Origin: CAZGUH01 sp964529005 | Lineage (GTDB): Bacteria > Actinomycetota > Acidimicrobiia > Acidimicrobiales > Ilumatobacteraceae | Assembly: GCA_964529005.1 (NCBI GenBank) | Contig: CAZGUH010000026.1 | Coordinates: forward strand, 1 to 52,088 | Direction of reading: 5' to 3' | DNA: 52,088 nucleotides | Part shown: in pieces, positions 1 through 7,443 of the stretch | Numbering within the stretch: position 1 is the first letter of the stretch | Layout: the number at the start of each line of letters is the position of its first letter | Notes under the pieces: model-generated | Told to the model about the DNA's origin: nothing | The model's database searches: none | Seen by the model: only the letters and a program-made list of their open reading frames with translations | Made by a program: the position numbers and the translations under genes

Positions 1-341
1 CGTCGAGCCGGGCATCGCGAGCTGGCTGTCGATCGGTCATCGTTCCCGTTCAGCTGGGTTCGATGTCTCGGGCGTCAGCGCGCAGGCCGGCCCGCCGGCA
101 CGTGCGCCTGAGGGTGACGTCCCACGTGTTGCTGAGAACGGAGCCCGCAGAACTCGTGACCCGCCTCGTTCGCAGGTTCGGCGTGGATCGTGTGCTGTGG
201 GGATCCGACTATCCGCAGTCACGCGAGCTGTCCTATCCACAAATGGTCGAGTTCGGCCTGCGATCGGTCGCCGATCTCCCGATGGCTTACCGGAGAATGG
301 TGATGAACGGCACCGCCGACCGCCTCTTCTTCAGCAATTAG
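1..341 (+). CDS. Amidohydrolase family protein, C-terminal fragment (5' end outside window)
   Basis: The frame is open from the window edge to the TAG at 339-341. The last 60 residues look like the C-terminal barrel segment of the amidohydrolase-2 family: 'RFGVDRVLWGSDYPQS', where the Asp of GSDYP is the usual metal-binding Asp, followed by a helix ending 'NGTADRLF', which matches the usual NAxRLF ending. The first ~40 in-frame codons (Arg/Ala-rich) do not resemble the family, so either the true frame enters by a frameshift upstream of about 110 or the N-terminal part is divergent. Substrate cannot be predicted. The family call rests on the short C-terminal motif only. Confidence 0.6.
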   Translation, partial: SSRASRAGCRSVIVPVQLGSMSRASARRPARRHVRLRVTSHVLLRTEPAELVTRLVRRFGVDRVLWGSDYPQSRELSYPQMVEFGLRSVADLPMAYRRMVMNGTADRLFFSN

Positions 342-442
342 AAAGAGTCGCTCGCGAACCAAGCTCAACTGGCGCAAGCGCGCCGGCGGTGCTACGCCTG
401 CGGCCGCGATCGAGTCCGGTTCAGCGGAGCCCAGGAGACAGC

Positions 443-1002
443 GTGGCGCGAAGACAGAAGTTGGGGGTGTTCTGTGTCGAACACTGGTCGTCTCGTCTCG
501 GCAAGCACAACACCGTCGAGCCGATGCTGGGGCTTCTCGAACGCAACGGCCGCATCAATTACCTGCACCTCCACGTCCTCAATCGCGCCGAACTGGCGAA
601 CGTGACGAACAAGTGGGGCCGGCGCCAATACAGCTCGTACACGTTTGGATACTTCGGTTTCCAAGGCACGCCGGGGTGCATGAACATCGGCCGGCAAGCG
701 ATCACCCTGGACCAGTTGGCAGAGCTTCTGGCCGGGAGCTGCGGCGGCAAGTTCATCTACTTCGGCTCCTGCCAGGTGCTCGACGGCCGAAGCCCGAACC
801 CGAGGAGTTTCGGCACGAGATCGGAGCCCGCCCGGTCCTCGGCTGCACGACGGAGGTCGACTGGTGCGAATCGTCGGCATTCGACCTGTTGCTCTCGGAC
901 ATGTTCAGCCGCTATTGCCGCCTCGATGCGATGGAGCGCCGGCTGACGACGGACTTTCGGTCGTTCGTCCGACGTCTCGGCTTCACCATGAAATGGCGGT
1001 GA
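443..1002 (+). pseudogene. Frameshifted CHAT-like (DUF6642-type) protein
   Basis: A GTG at 443 has an AGGAG Shine-Dalgarno at 433-437. Frame 2 encodes a conserved-looking N-terminal part (GVFCVEHW..., YFGFQGTPG, KFIYFGSC) and then loses family character near 790-800. The continuation (EEFRHEIGARPVLGCTTEVDW...) is in frame 1 and runs to TGA 1000-1002. A single-base indel therefore splits the gene. The FGSC motif and the preceding F-x-G loop resemble small CHAT/caspase-like proteins of the DUF6642 type, where the loop normally reads FHG. Here it is FQG, so the presumed catalytic His is replaced as well. Either a decayed gene or a sequencing error combined with a non-catalytic variant; the family name is from memory. 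Confidence 0.55.
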
Positions 1003-1143
1003 TCGAGCGCTCCGGCCCCCCGATCGGGTGAGGCACTCGGTCCTCTGTTCACACGTTTTGTTCAAGTTTTCCGTCGCGATGCCCCGTTGCGGCGGCTCGC
1101 TCCTAGGGTTGGCGGGCGTGCCCCCCAGCCGCGAGCGCGCCGC

Positions 1144-1797
1144 GTGAGCGACATCCTTCACGTCCCCGATCTGTGGACCGTCGCACGGCGAGCGGTCCCG
1201 AGCTTCGTCGAGGGCAAGCTGATCCCCGTCCTGTTGTTCGTCGGGTTCCTCCGCGTCGCAGGAACGCTGGGCGCTCTGCTCGTCGCCCTCGGATGGTCGC
1301 TCGTCACCGTCGCCTATCGGGTGGCCCGCCGCCAACGCGTTCCCGGGCTGGTCGTCCTCAGCGCCGTGGGCTTGACGGCGCGCACGATCGCCGCGGTCGC
1401 CACCGGCAGCCTGGTCGTCTACTTCCTCCAGCCGACGATCACCACGGCGCTCGTCGGGCTCGTCTTCCTGGGCTCGGTTCCCGCCGGAAAGCCGCTCGCC
1501 GAGCGGCTCGCCCACGACTTCGTGCCGTTCGTGCGCGAGACCGCCGAGCATCCGCACCTGCGGCGGTTCTTCGCTCGGGTCTCGCTGCTGTGGGCGGCGA
1601 CCAGCCTGGCGAACGCCGCGATCACTTTGTGGCTGCTGCTCACGCAGTCGGCGACCACCTTCGTCCTCGTCAAGTCGTTCCTCGGTCCCGTCACGACCAC
1701 CGTCACGATCGCGTTGGCCGTCGTCTGGTTCCGGCGCTCGATGACCCGCCACGGGATCCGCGTGGCCTGGGGACGGCCAGTGGTCCAAACGACCTAG
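1144..1797 (+). CDS. VC0807-type integral membrane protein
   Basis: About 217 aa from the GTG at 1144. A TTG at 1087 would extend it, but the added residues are Arg/Pro-rich and uninformative. It has roughly five or six hydrophobic segments: residues ~20-45, 50-65, 75-105, 110-125, 165-185 and 190-210. The segment GLVFLGSVPAGKPLAERL resembles the Gxx-F-GS---G-PL motif of the VC0807 / intracellular-septation-like membrane family. Function is unknown. No clear Shine-Dalgarno precedes GTG 1144. It is followed 65 nt later by a PAP2 gene on the same strand, with a separate possible promoter between them. Confidence 0.7.
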   Translation: MSDILHVPDLWTVARRAVPSFVEGKLIPVLLFVGFLRVAGTLGALLVALGWSLVTVAYRVARRQRVPGLVVLSAVGLTARTIAAVATGSLVVYFLQPTITTALVGLVFLGSVPAGKPLAERLAHDFVPFVRETAEHPHLRRFFARVSLLWAATSLANAAITLWLLLTQSATTFVLVKSFLGPVTTTVTIALAVVWFRRSMTRHGIRVAWGRPVVQTT

Positions 1798-1824
1798 CCC
1801 GTTCAGGGCCGCGATCGGCGATCG

Positions 1825-1830
1825 TACAAT
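1825..1830 (+). promoter_or_regulatory. Putative -10 box upstream of the PAP2 gene
   Basis: TACAAT lies 32 nt before the GTG at 1863. A weak TTCAGG at 1802-1807 would be a -35 with a 17-bp spacer. The transcript would have a short leader carrying the GGAGGTGAGG ribosome-binding site just before the start. Called from sequence only. Confidence 0.35.
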
Positions 1831-1862
1831 GACCACGTCTCCGGCGTCTGGGGAGGTGAGGG

Positions 1863-2918
1863 GTGGTCGTGCAGTGCGCACAGGCCGGTCCGTCCGGCCG
1901 ACTCGGACGGGTCCGCGTGCGCTCCGCCGTCGAGCCGCTCGGTCAGCTCGCGCTCGTGCTGTTGTGCGTCTTCTTCTACTTCGCCATCCGCGGACTGACC
2001 CAGGGAAGCGAGGCCGAGGCGATCCGCCACGGCCGCGCCCTGCTCGACCTCGAGGCGAGGCTGGGCCTGCGCCACGAGACCGCCCTGCAAGATTTGGTGC
2101 TCGGCCACCGGTGGCTGACCAACGCCGCCAACTGGGTGTACATCTGGGGACACTGGCCGGTGATCGCGATCACGTTGGTGTGGCTCCACCACACCCACCG
2201 CCGCGAATACCTGCTGCTGCGCAACGCGATGTTCGTATCGGGAGCGATCGGCCTCGCCATCTTCGCCACCTACCCCGTCGCGCCGCCGCGGCTGCTGCCG
2301 TCGGGTTTCGTCGACACCGTCACCGAGCTGTCGCGGTCCTACCGCGTGCTGCAACCCCCTGCCCTGGTCAACAAGTACGCGGCGCTGCCGAGCCTGCATG
2401 CCGGGTGGAATCTGCTGGTCGGCATCGCCGTGTTCCGGGTCACGTCGTCACGCCTGCTCCGCCTCCTCGCCGTCTCCAGTCCGCTGCTCATGACGTTCGC
2501 CGTCGTCGCGACCGCGAACCACTATGTGCTCGACCCGTTGCTGGGAGCGGTGATCGTGATCGTCGGCCTCGGCGCATCGCGCGCGATCGCGCGGTCGCTG
2601 TACGCCGCGTCAGCCGTGGGCCGCGCGCAGCTCGCTGATCAGGAGCAGGTCGTCGACGATCAGCCCGTCCACGCCGCGTTCGAGGAGCCGCTGCGCGAAC
2701 CGCAGGTCCTGCACGGCCCAGGTGAAGACGAGCCCGCGTGCACGCGCCCACGCCAGGCGGCGTGGCGACAGCAGCCGCGGGTGGAGCGCCAGCCCGTGAT
2801 GATCGCGCCCGATCGGAATCCAGCGCAGGACGGCGAACTCCAGCCGGTTGCCCGCCGATCGGATGCGCCGCACACCGTCATCGGCGGCGAACGGCCGCAG
2901 CAGCCACCACGACTTTGA
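1863..2918 (+). CDS. PAP2-superfamily membrane phosphatase / AUR1-like protein with antisense-overlapping tail
   Basis: GTG start at 1863 with a strong GGAGGTGAGG immediately upstream (GTG 1869 is better spaced). Residues ~25-250 hold about six membrane segments and the PAP2 motifs 'PSLHAGW' and 'NHYVLDPLLG' (His and Asp of the last motif), as in the PAP2_3/inositol-phosphorylceramide-synthase-like group. The family works on lipid or lipid-linked phosphates at the membrane. After about residue 250 the frame does not stop but continues ~100 residues, Gln/Pro/Arg-rich and hydrophilic, to TGA 2916-2918. This tail is exactly antisense to the 3' third of the GDPD gene, so it is probably a non-conserved read-through extension. 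Confidence 0.75.
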   Translation: MVVQCAQAGPSGRLGRVRVRSAVEPLGQLALVLLCVFFYFAIRGLTQGSEAEAIRHGRALLDLEARLGLRHETALQDLVLGHRWLTNAANWVYIWGHWPVIAITLVWLHHTHRREYLLLRNAMFVSGAIGLAIFATYPVAPPRLLPSGFVDTVTELSRSYRVLQPPALVNKYAALPSLHAGWNLLVGIAVFRVTSSRLLRLLAVSSPLLMTFAVVATANHYVLDPLLGAVIVIVGLGASRAIARSLYAASAVGRAQLADQEQVVDDQPVHAAFEEPLREPQVLHGPGEDEPACTRPRQAAWRQQPRVERQPVMIAPDRNPAQDGELQPVARRSDAPHTVIGGERPQQPPRL

Positions 2919-3299
2919 GGCGACGATCACATTCGAGCGGTCGGCGACGGCGGCTCGTGCCCGGCGGCCGAGGCGCGGCGACCAACCCTTGAGGTCGAGC
3001 AACAACGGGGTGCGAGGCCCACACGCGTCGAGGACGTCATCCAGCGTGACCCGCGTGACGTCGCGCGGCTCGAGCCGCCACCGCTCCCACAGTCGTTTCG
3101 TGAACCACAGCCGCTTGGCGTGCCGGGCCTCGAGACGCCCGCGATGGAGGTGGAGGTCGATCTCGATCGCGTCGGCGACCTCGGCAGCGCGGCGAGCCGC
3201 GGCGGGCAGGTTGCCAGCTCGGTGGGCGATCAGCTCGATCCGACATATTCCGCGCCGAGAGCGGAAACGATCAATACGGCCTATCGGGCCGATCGACAC
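2610..3299 (-). CDS. Glycerophosphodiester phosphodiesterase (GDPD) family protein
   Basis: 229 aa from a GTG at 3299; no good in-frame ATG exists closer to the domain. The GDPD barrel is recognisable: 'IAHRAGN' (catalytic HR), 'AIEIDLHLHRGRLEARHA' (E-x-D metal ligands, then H), 'PLLLDLKGW' and C-terminal 'WAVQDLRFAQRLLERGVDGLIVDD'. The family hydrolyses glycerophosphodiesters to sn-glycerol-3-phosphate. It lacks a signal peptide, so it is probably cytoplasmic. Its last ~100 codons overlap the antisense tail of the PAP2 gene. It is divergent from ahpC, leaving 86 nt for both promoters. Confidence 0.8.
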   Translation of the reverse strand: MSIGPIGRIDRFRSRRGICRIELIAHRAGNLPAAARRAAEVADAIEIDLHLHRGRLEARHAKRLWFTKRLWERWRLEPRDVTRVTLDDVLDACGPRTPLLLDLKGWSPRLGRRARAAVADRSNVIVASKSWWLLRPFAADDGVRRIRSAGNRLEFAVLRWIPIGRDHHGLALHPRLLSPRRLAWARARGLVFTWAVQDLRFAQRLLERGVDGLIVDDLLLISELRAAHG

Positions 3300-3385
3300 A
3301 AGAGATTGAGAATGCCTATGGATTTCGCAGTTACCGATCTATCCTGTCAATGTCAGTTTGTCCAGCTCAAGGGAGGAACCCCCTG

Positions 3386-3949
3386 ATGACCCTCGTCAAC
3401 ACCGAAGTCAAGCCGTTCACTGCGACGGCGTTCCACAACGGCTCGTTCGTGGAGGTGACCGAGGCGGACCTGAAGGGCAAGTGGAGCGTCGTGTTCTTCT
3501 ACCCGGCCGACTTCACGTTCGTCTGCCCGACCGAGCTCGGCGACCTCGCCGACCACTACGCCGACTTCCAGCGCCTGGGCGTCGAGATCTACAGCGTCTC
3601 GACCGACACGCACTTCACCCACAAGGCGTGGCACGACACGTCCGACACCATCGGCAAGATCCAGTACCCGATGATCGGCGACCCGAGCGGCGTCATCACC
3701 AACAACTTCGAGGTCATGCGCGCCGGAGCCGGCCTGGCCGACCGCGGCACGTTCGTGATCGACCCCGACGGCATCATCCAGGTCGTCGAGATCACGGCCG
3801 AGGGCATCGGCCGCAACGCCGCGGAGCTGCTGCGCAAGGTGAAGGCCGCGCAGTATGTGCGCTCGCACCCGGGCGAGGTCTGCCCCGCGAAGTGGGAAGA
3901 GGGCGACGCCACCCTGGCGCCGTCGCTCGACCTCGTCGGAAAGATCTGA
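3386..3949 (+). CDS. ahpC: Alkyl hydroperoxide reductase subunit C (2-Cys peroxiredoxin)
   Basis: 187 aa, the same length as E. coli AhpC. ATG 3386 has GGGAGG at 3371-3376. The peroxidatic Cys is C47 in 'FTFVCPTEL' and the resolving Cys is C166 in 'HPGEVCPAKW'. It reduces H2O2, organic peroxides and peroxynitrite in the cytosol and is recycled by AhpF, encoded next. The 86-nt upstream region has a TATCCT -10 candidate at 3340-3345 and CTAT tetranucleotides at 3316 and 3339. The CTAT spacing is 23 bp rather than the 22 expected for a classical OxyR site, so an operator is not claimed. First gene of ahpC-ahpF-oxyR. Confidence 0.97.
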   Translation: MTLVNTEVKPFTATAFHNGSFVEVTEADLKGKWSVVFFYPADFTFVCPTELGDLADHYADFQRLGVEIYSVSTDTHFTHKAWHDTSDTIGKIQYPMIGDPSGVITNNFEVMRAGAGLADRGTFVIDPDGIIQVVEITAEGIGRNAAELLRKVKAAQYVRSHPGEVCPAKWEEGDATLAPSLDLVGKI

Positions 3950-3990
3950 CCTTCCGCATCCGATCCGTCCCCCCCACCCCCCGCCCCGCT

Positions 3991-4031
3991 CTCGGCACGG
4001 ATCGTCGCCCCGCGACCGGATCCGTGCCGAG
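3991..4031 (+). promoter_or_regulatory. Intercistronic hairpin between ahpC and ahpF
   Basis: Perfect 13-bp inverted repeat: CTCGGCACGGATC at 3991-4003 and GATCCGTGCCGAG at 4019-4031, with a 15-nt loop that itself holds a GTCG/CGAC mini-stem. It lies between the ahpC stop and the ahpF ribosome-binding site (AAGGAG at 4040-4045). There is no T-tract. It could be a partial terminator or an mRNA-stabilising processing stem that keeps AhpC in excess over AhpF. Confidence 0.75.
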
Positions 4032-4050
4032 GGCACGGGAAGGAGCACCG

Positions 4051-5631
4051 ATGCTCGACGCCAACCTTCGTTCTCAGCTCGCCGCGTACCTGCAGAAGAT
4101 CGTGCGCCCGATCGAGCTCGTCGCCGCGCTCGACGACAGCGCGAAGTCGGCCGAGACGCGCGCGTTGCTCGACGAGATCGCGGCGCTGTCCGACAAGGTC
4201 ACCGTCGTCGAAGCGGACGACGCCCGGCGGCCATCGTTCGGGATCCGGGCGGCAGGCGACGACGACGCACGCGTCCGCTTCGCCGGCCCACCCATGGGGC
4301 ACGAGTTCACGTCGCTCGTGCTCGCCCTGCTCCAGGTCGGTGGCCACCCCTCGACCGCGGCGCCCGTGCTCCTCGCGCAAGCCGAGGCGCTCGACGCCGA
4401 CCTCATATTCGAGACCTACCTCTCTCTCAGCTGCCAGAACTGCCCGGACGTGGTGCAGGCGCTGAACCTGATGAGCGTGCTCAACCCGCGCATCCGCCAC
4501 ATCGCGATCGACGGCGGCGTGTTCCGCGACGAGGCCGAAGCCCGCGAAGTCATGGCCGTGCCGACGGTCTTCCTCAACGGCGCCCCGTTCGGGCAGGGCC
4601 GGATGACGCTCGAACAGATCCTCGCCCAGCTCGACACCGGCGCCGCCGAGCGCGCCGCGGCGGAGATGTCGGCCAAGGCGCCGTTCGACGTCCTCGTCGT
4701 CGGCGGCGGACCCGCCGGCGCGTCCGCTGCGATCTACGCCGCTCGCAAGGGCATCCGCACCGGGCTCGTCGCCGAGCGCTTCGGCGGGCAGGTGCTCGAC
4801 ACGGTGGCGATCGAGAACCTGATCTCGGTCCCCTACACCGAGGGCCCCAAGCTCGCGGCGGCCCTCGAACAGCACGTCAAGGAGTACGACGTCGACGTCA
4901 TCGAGCTCCAGCGGGCGACCGCGCTCGAACCCGCCGACGAGGCGGGCGGGCTGGCCACCGTGCGCTTCGACAGCGGGGCCTCGCTCCAGGCGCGCACCGT
5001 CGTGCTGGCCACCGGCGCCCGCTGGCGGCAGATGGGCGTGCCCGGCGAGGAGCAATACCGCAACAAGGGCGTCACCTACTGCCCGCACTGCGACGGCCCG
5101 CTGTTCAAGGGCAAGCGCGTGGCGGTGATCGGCGGTGGCAACTCAGGGGTCGAAGCGGCGATCGATCTCGCCGGTGTCGTCGCCCACGTCACCCTCATCG
5201 AGTTCGACGACAAGCTGCGCGCCGACGACGTGCTTCAGCGCAAGCTGCGCAGCCTGCCCAACGTCGACGTGATCCTCGGCGCGCTGACCACCGAGGTGCT
5301 CGGCGACGGCGCGAAGGTCACCGGCCTGACCTACGACGACCGCGCCAGCGGCGCGTCGCACCGCCTCGAACTCGACGGGATCTTCGTCCAGATCGGATTG
5401 CTGCCGAACACCGAGTGGCTGAAGGGCGCCGTCGAGCTGTCCCCGCGGGGCGAGATCGTCATCGACGAGCGGGGCGCGACCTCGGCGCCCGGCGTGTTCG
5501 CCGCCGGCGACTGCACGACCGTCACCTACAAGCAGATCGTGATCGCGCTCGGCGCGGGATCGACTGCCGCGCTCAGCGCCTTCGACCACCTCATCCGCGT
5601 CACGGCGCCGGACGCCGCCGCGGTGGCCTAA
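4051..5631 (+). CDS. ahpF: Alkyl hydroperoxide reductase subunit F (NADH:peroxiredoxin reductase)
   Basis: 526 aa (E. coli AhpF is 521). ATG 4051 follows AAGGAG. N-terminal tandem thioredoxin-like domains (~1-200) carry the C128-Q-N-C131 redox pair. A thioredoxin-reductase-like domain follows, with FAD-binding 'VVGGGPAGASAA' (~217-228), the active disulfide C344-P-H-C347 in 'TYCPHCDGP', the NAD-binding 'VIGGGNSGVEAA', and the C-terminal FAD motif 'GVFAAGDCTTV'. It moves electrons from NADH through FAD and both disulfides to AhpC. All redox Cys residues are present, so the AhpCF system appears intact. Confidence 0.97.
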   Translation: MLDANLRSQLAAYLQKIVRPIELVAALDDSAKSAETRALLDEIAALSDKVTVVEADDARRPSFGIRAAGDDDARVRFAGPPMGHEFTSLVLALLQVGGHPSTAAPVLLAQAEALDADLIFETYLSLSCQNCPDVVQALNLMSVLNPRIRHIAIDGGVFRDEAEAREVMAVPTVFLNGAPFGQGRMTLEQILAQLDTGAAERAAAEMSAKAPFDVLVVGGGPAGASAAIYAARKGIRTGLVAERFGGQVLDTVAIENLISVPYTEGPKLAAALEQHVKEYDVDVIELQRATALEPADEAGGLATVRFDSGASLQARTVVLATGARWRQMGVPGEEQYRNKGVTYCPHCDGPLFKGKRVAVIGGGNSGVEAAIDLAGVVAHVTLIEFDDKLRADDVLQRKLRSLPNVDVILGALTTEVLGDGAKVTGLTYDDRASGASHRLELDGIFVQIGLLPNTEWLKGAVELSPRGEIVIDERGATSAPGVFAAGDCTTVTYKQIVIALGAGSTAALSAFDHLIRVTAPDAAAVA

Positions 5632-5666
5632 CGTCATCACAGCGCCGCGGGGCGGCCGGAGGCACC

Positions 5667-6590
5667 ATGAACCTGCGCGATCTCCGCTACCTGGTCGCCG
5701 TCGCCGAGCATCGACACTTCGGCAAGGCCGCCGACGCCTGCTTCGTCAGCCAGCCGACGCTGTCGACGCAACTCAAGAAGCTCGAGAAGGAGCTCGGCGT
5801 CGAGCTGATCGAGCGCAACCCCCGGCAGGTGATGCTCACCGACGCCGGGCGGCAAGTGGTCGAGCGGGCGCGGGCGATCCTCGGTCAGGTGGACAGCATC
5901 CGCTCGATCGCCCAGCGTGCCCGCGACCCCGAGTCGGGCACCGTCCGCATGGGCCTGTTCCCCACGCTCGGGCCGTACCTGCTGCCGCACGTGGTGCCGA
6001 ACCTGCGGACCCGCTTCCCCAAGATCGAGATCCTGCTCGTCGAGGAGAAGACCGAGACGCTGCTGCAACGCCTGCGCGATGGTCAGCTCGACGCCGCGAT
6101 CCTGGCCCTCCCCGTGCACGACGACGGCCTCCATCAGGAGTACCTGTTCGACGAGGACTTCCTGCTCGCCGTCCACCGGGATCACCCGCTGGCGTCCGCC
6201 ACCGAGCCAGTGGACCTGTCGGTGCTCGACGACGCGCAGGTGCTGCTGCTGGAGGAGGGCCACTGCCTGCGCGACCAGGCCCTGGCGGTGTGCCAGCTGG
6301 CCGGCGCGGCGGAACGCAGCGACTTCCGCGCCACCAGCCTGGAGACGTTGCGCCAGATGGTGGCCGCCAACGTCGGCGTGACGTTGCTGCCCGAGCTCGC
6401 CGTGCGCCCACCGGTGCCGGCGTCGAACGACGTGCGCCTGCTGCGCTTCGAGGAGCCCGTGCCGCGACGGCAGATCGCGATGTTCTGGCGGGCGACCAGC
6501 GAGTACCGCGACGTTCTTCCGGCGATCGCTGAGGTGATGCGGCGGCTGCCTCCCGGGCTCGTCCGAGGCCTTCGAGCCACCGGCGGCTGA
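5667..6590 (+). CDS. oxyR: OxyR-type LysR family peroxide sensor
   Basis: 307 aa from ATG 5667, 35 nt after ahpF on the same strand. LysR winged helix at residues 1-60 ('HFGKAADACFVSQPTLSTQLKKLE'-type motif, in the classical position), then a periplasmic-binding-like regulatory domain. The OxyR signature is present: C200 in 'EEGHCLRDQA' and C209 nine residues later, matching the C199/C208 disulfide pair of E. coli OxyR. It should sense H2O2 directly and activate ahpCF and other genes. Placement downstream in the same direction, rather than divergent, suggests it is part of the operon it controls. Confidence 0.93.
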   Translation: MNLRDLRYLVAVAEHRHFGKAADACFVSQPTLSTQLKKLEKELGVELIERNPRQVMLTDAGRQVVERARAILGQVDSIRSIAQRARDPESGTVRMGLFPTLGPYLLPHVVPNLRTRFPKIEILLVEEKTETLLQRLRDGQLDAAILALPVHDDGLHQEYLFDEDFLLAVHRDHPLASATEPVDLSVLDDAQVLLLEEGHCLRDQALAVCQLAGAAERSDFRATSLETLRQMVAANVGVTLLPELAVRPPVPASNDVRLLRFEEPVPRRQIAMFWRATSEYRDVLPAIAEVMRRLPPGLVRGLRATGG

Positions 6591-6636
6591 CGGCGCGAAG
6601 CTGGGCCGCGCACGCGACGAAAGGAAGGTCCGAGCC

Positions 6637-7383
6637 ATGAGCACCCCAGAGACCACCGTCTCCGAGATCGCCGACGGCATCTACCGGTTCTCCACCTGGG
6701 TTCCCGAGGTCAGCCCCGACGGCTTCACCTTCAACCAGTTCCTGGTCCTCGGCGACGAACCCCTGCTGTTCCACACCGGCCCGCGTGGATTCTTCCCCGC
6801 GGTGGCCGAGGCGGTCGGCACGGTCGTGCCCGTCGAGTCGTTGCGATGGATCTCGTTCGGCCACGTCGAAGCGGACGAGTGCGGCTCGGTGAACATGTGG
6901 CTCGCCTCCGCGCCCGACAGCACGGTGGCGTTCGGCGCGCTCGGATGCTCCGTCTCGTTGAACGACATGTGCGACCGCCCACCCCGCCCCCTCGCCGACG
7001 GCGAGGTGCTCGATCTGGGCGGCAAGCGCGTGCGGCAGATCTCGACGCCGCACGTGCCGCACGGCTGGGAGGCCCAGGTGCTCTTCGAGGAGACCACCGG
7101 CACGCTGCTCGGTGGCGACCTCTTCACCCAGGTCGGCGCATGCCCAACGCTGACATCCGACGACATCGTCGAGCCTGCGGTCGCTGCTGAGGGCATGTTC
7201 CATGCGACGTCGCTCGCGCCGCACACCGCTGCCGTGCTGCGCTCGTTGGGCGCGCTCGGCCCCACGACCATCGCGCTGATGCACGGCCCGACGTTCCAGG
7301 GCGACGGCGCCGACGCTCTCGACCGTCTCGCCGACCGGTACGAGGAGATGGTCGGGTCGGCCTCGGCCTCGAAGCCGACCTGA
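6637..7383 (+). CDS. ODP/flavodiiron-type metallo-beta-lactamase-fold protein
   Basis: 248 aa; ATG 6637 with AAGGAAGG upstream. The MBL fold carries the diiron ligand pattern of the flavodiiron (ODP) group: H-x-E-x-D in 'FGHVEADECGS', then 'TPHVPHGWEA' (His), 'LLGGDLF' (Asp) and 'LMHGP' (His). Unlike rubredoxin:oxygen oxidoreductases it has no flavodoxin domain, so it is a stand-alone diiron MBL protein, possibly an O2/NO- or peroxide-handling enzyme or sensor. Its place 46 nt behind oxyR on the same strand makes a role in oxidative stress reasonable, but this is inference. Confidence 0.75.
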   Translation: MSTPETTVSEIADGIYRFSTWVPEVSPDGFTFNQFLVLGDEPLLFHTGPRGFFPAVAEAVGTVVPVESLRWISFGHVEADECGSVNMWLASAPDSTVAFGALGCSVSLNDMCDRPPRPLADGEVLDLGGKRVRQISTPHVPHGWEAQVLFEETTGTLLGGDLFTQVGACPTLTSDDIVEPAVAAEGMFHATSLAPHTAAVLRSLGALGPTTIALMHGPTFQGDGADALDRLADRYEEMVGSASASKPT

Positions 7384-7429
7384 GTCGCGGGCCGGCGCCG
7401 CGCTTCTGCCGCCGACGTGCTCCGGGCCG

Positions 7430-7435
7430 TACGGT
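7430..7435 (+). promoter_or_regulatory. -10 element for a leaderless start at 7444
   Basis: TACGGT followed by 8 nt and then ATG 7444, with no Shine-Dalgarno before the ATG. It follows the TANNNT-(6-8)-start spacing seen at several other genes in this window. Confidence 0.5.
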
Positions 7436-7443
7436 GGTGCGCA

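Noticed and set aside
1103..1120. TAGGGT with GTG 1118 as a leaderless start for the VC0807-type gene
   Set aside because: GTG 1118 is not in the frame of the membrane protein; the in-frame GTG is at 1144.
3316..3342. OxyR operator upstream of ahpC (two CTAT tetranucleotides)
   Set aside because: Spacing is 23 bp instead of the 22 expected and the complementary ATAG elements are missing; too weak to list as a site.
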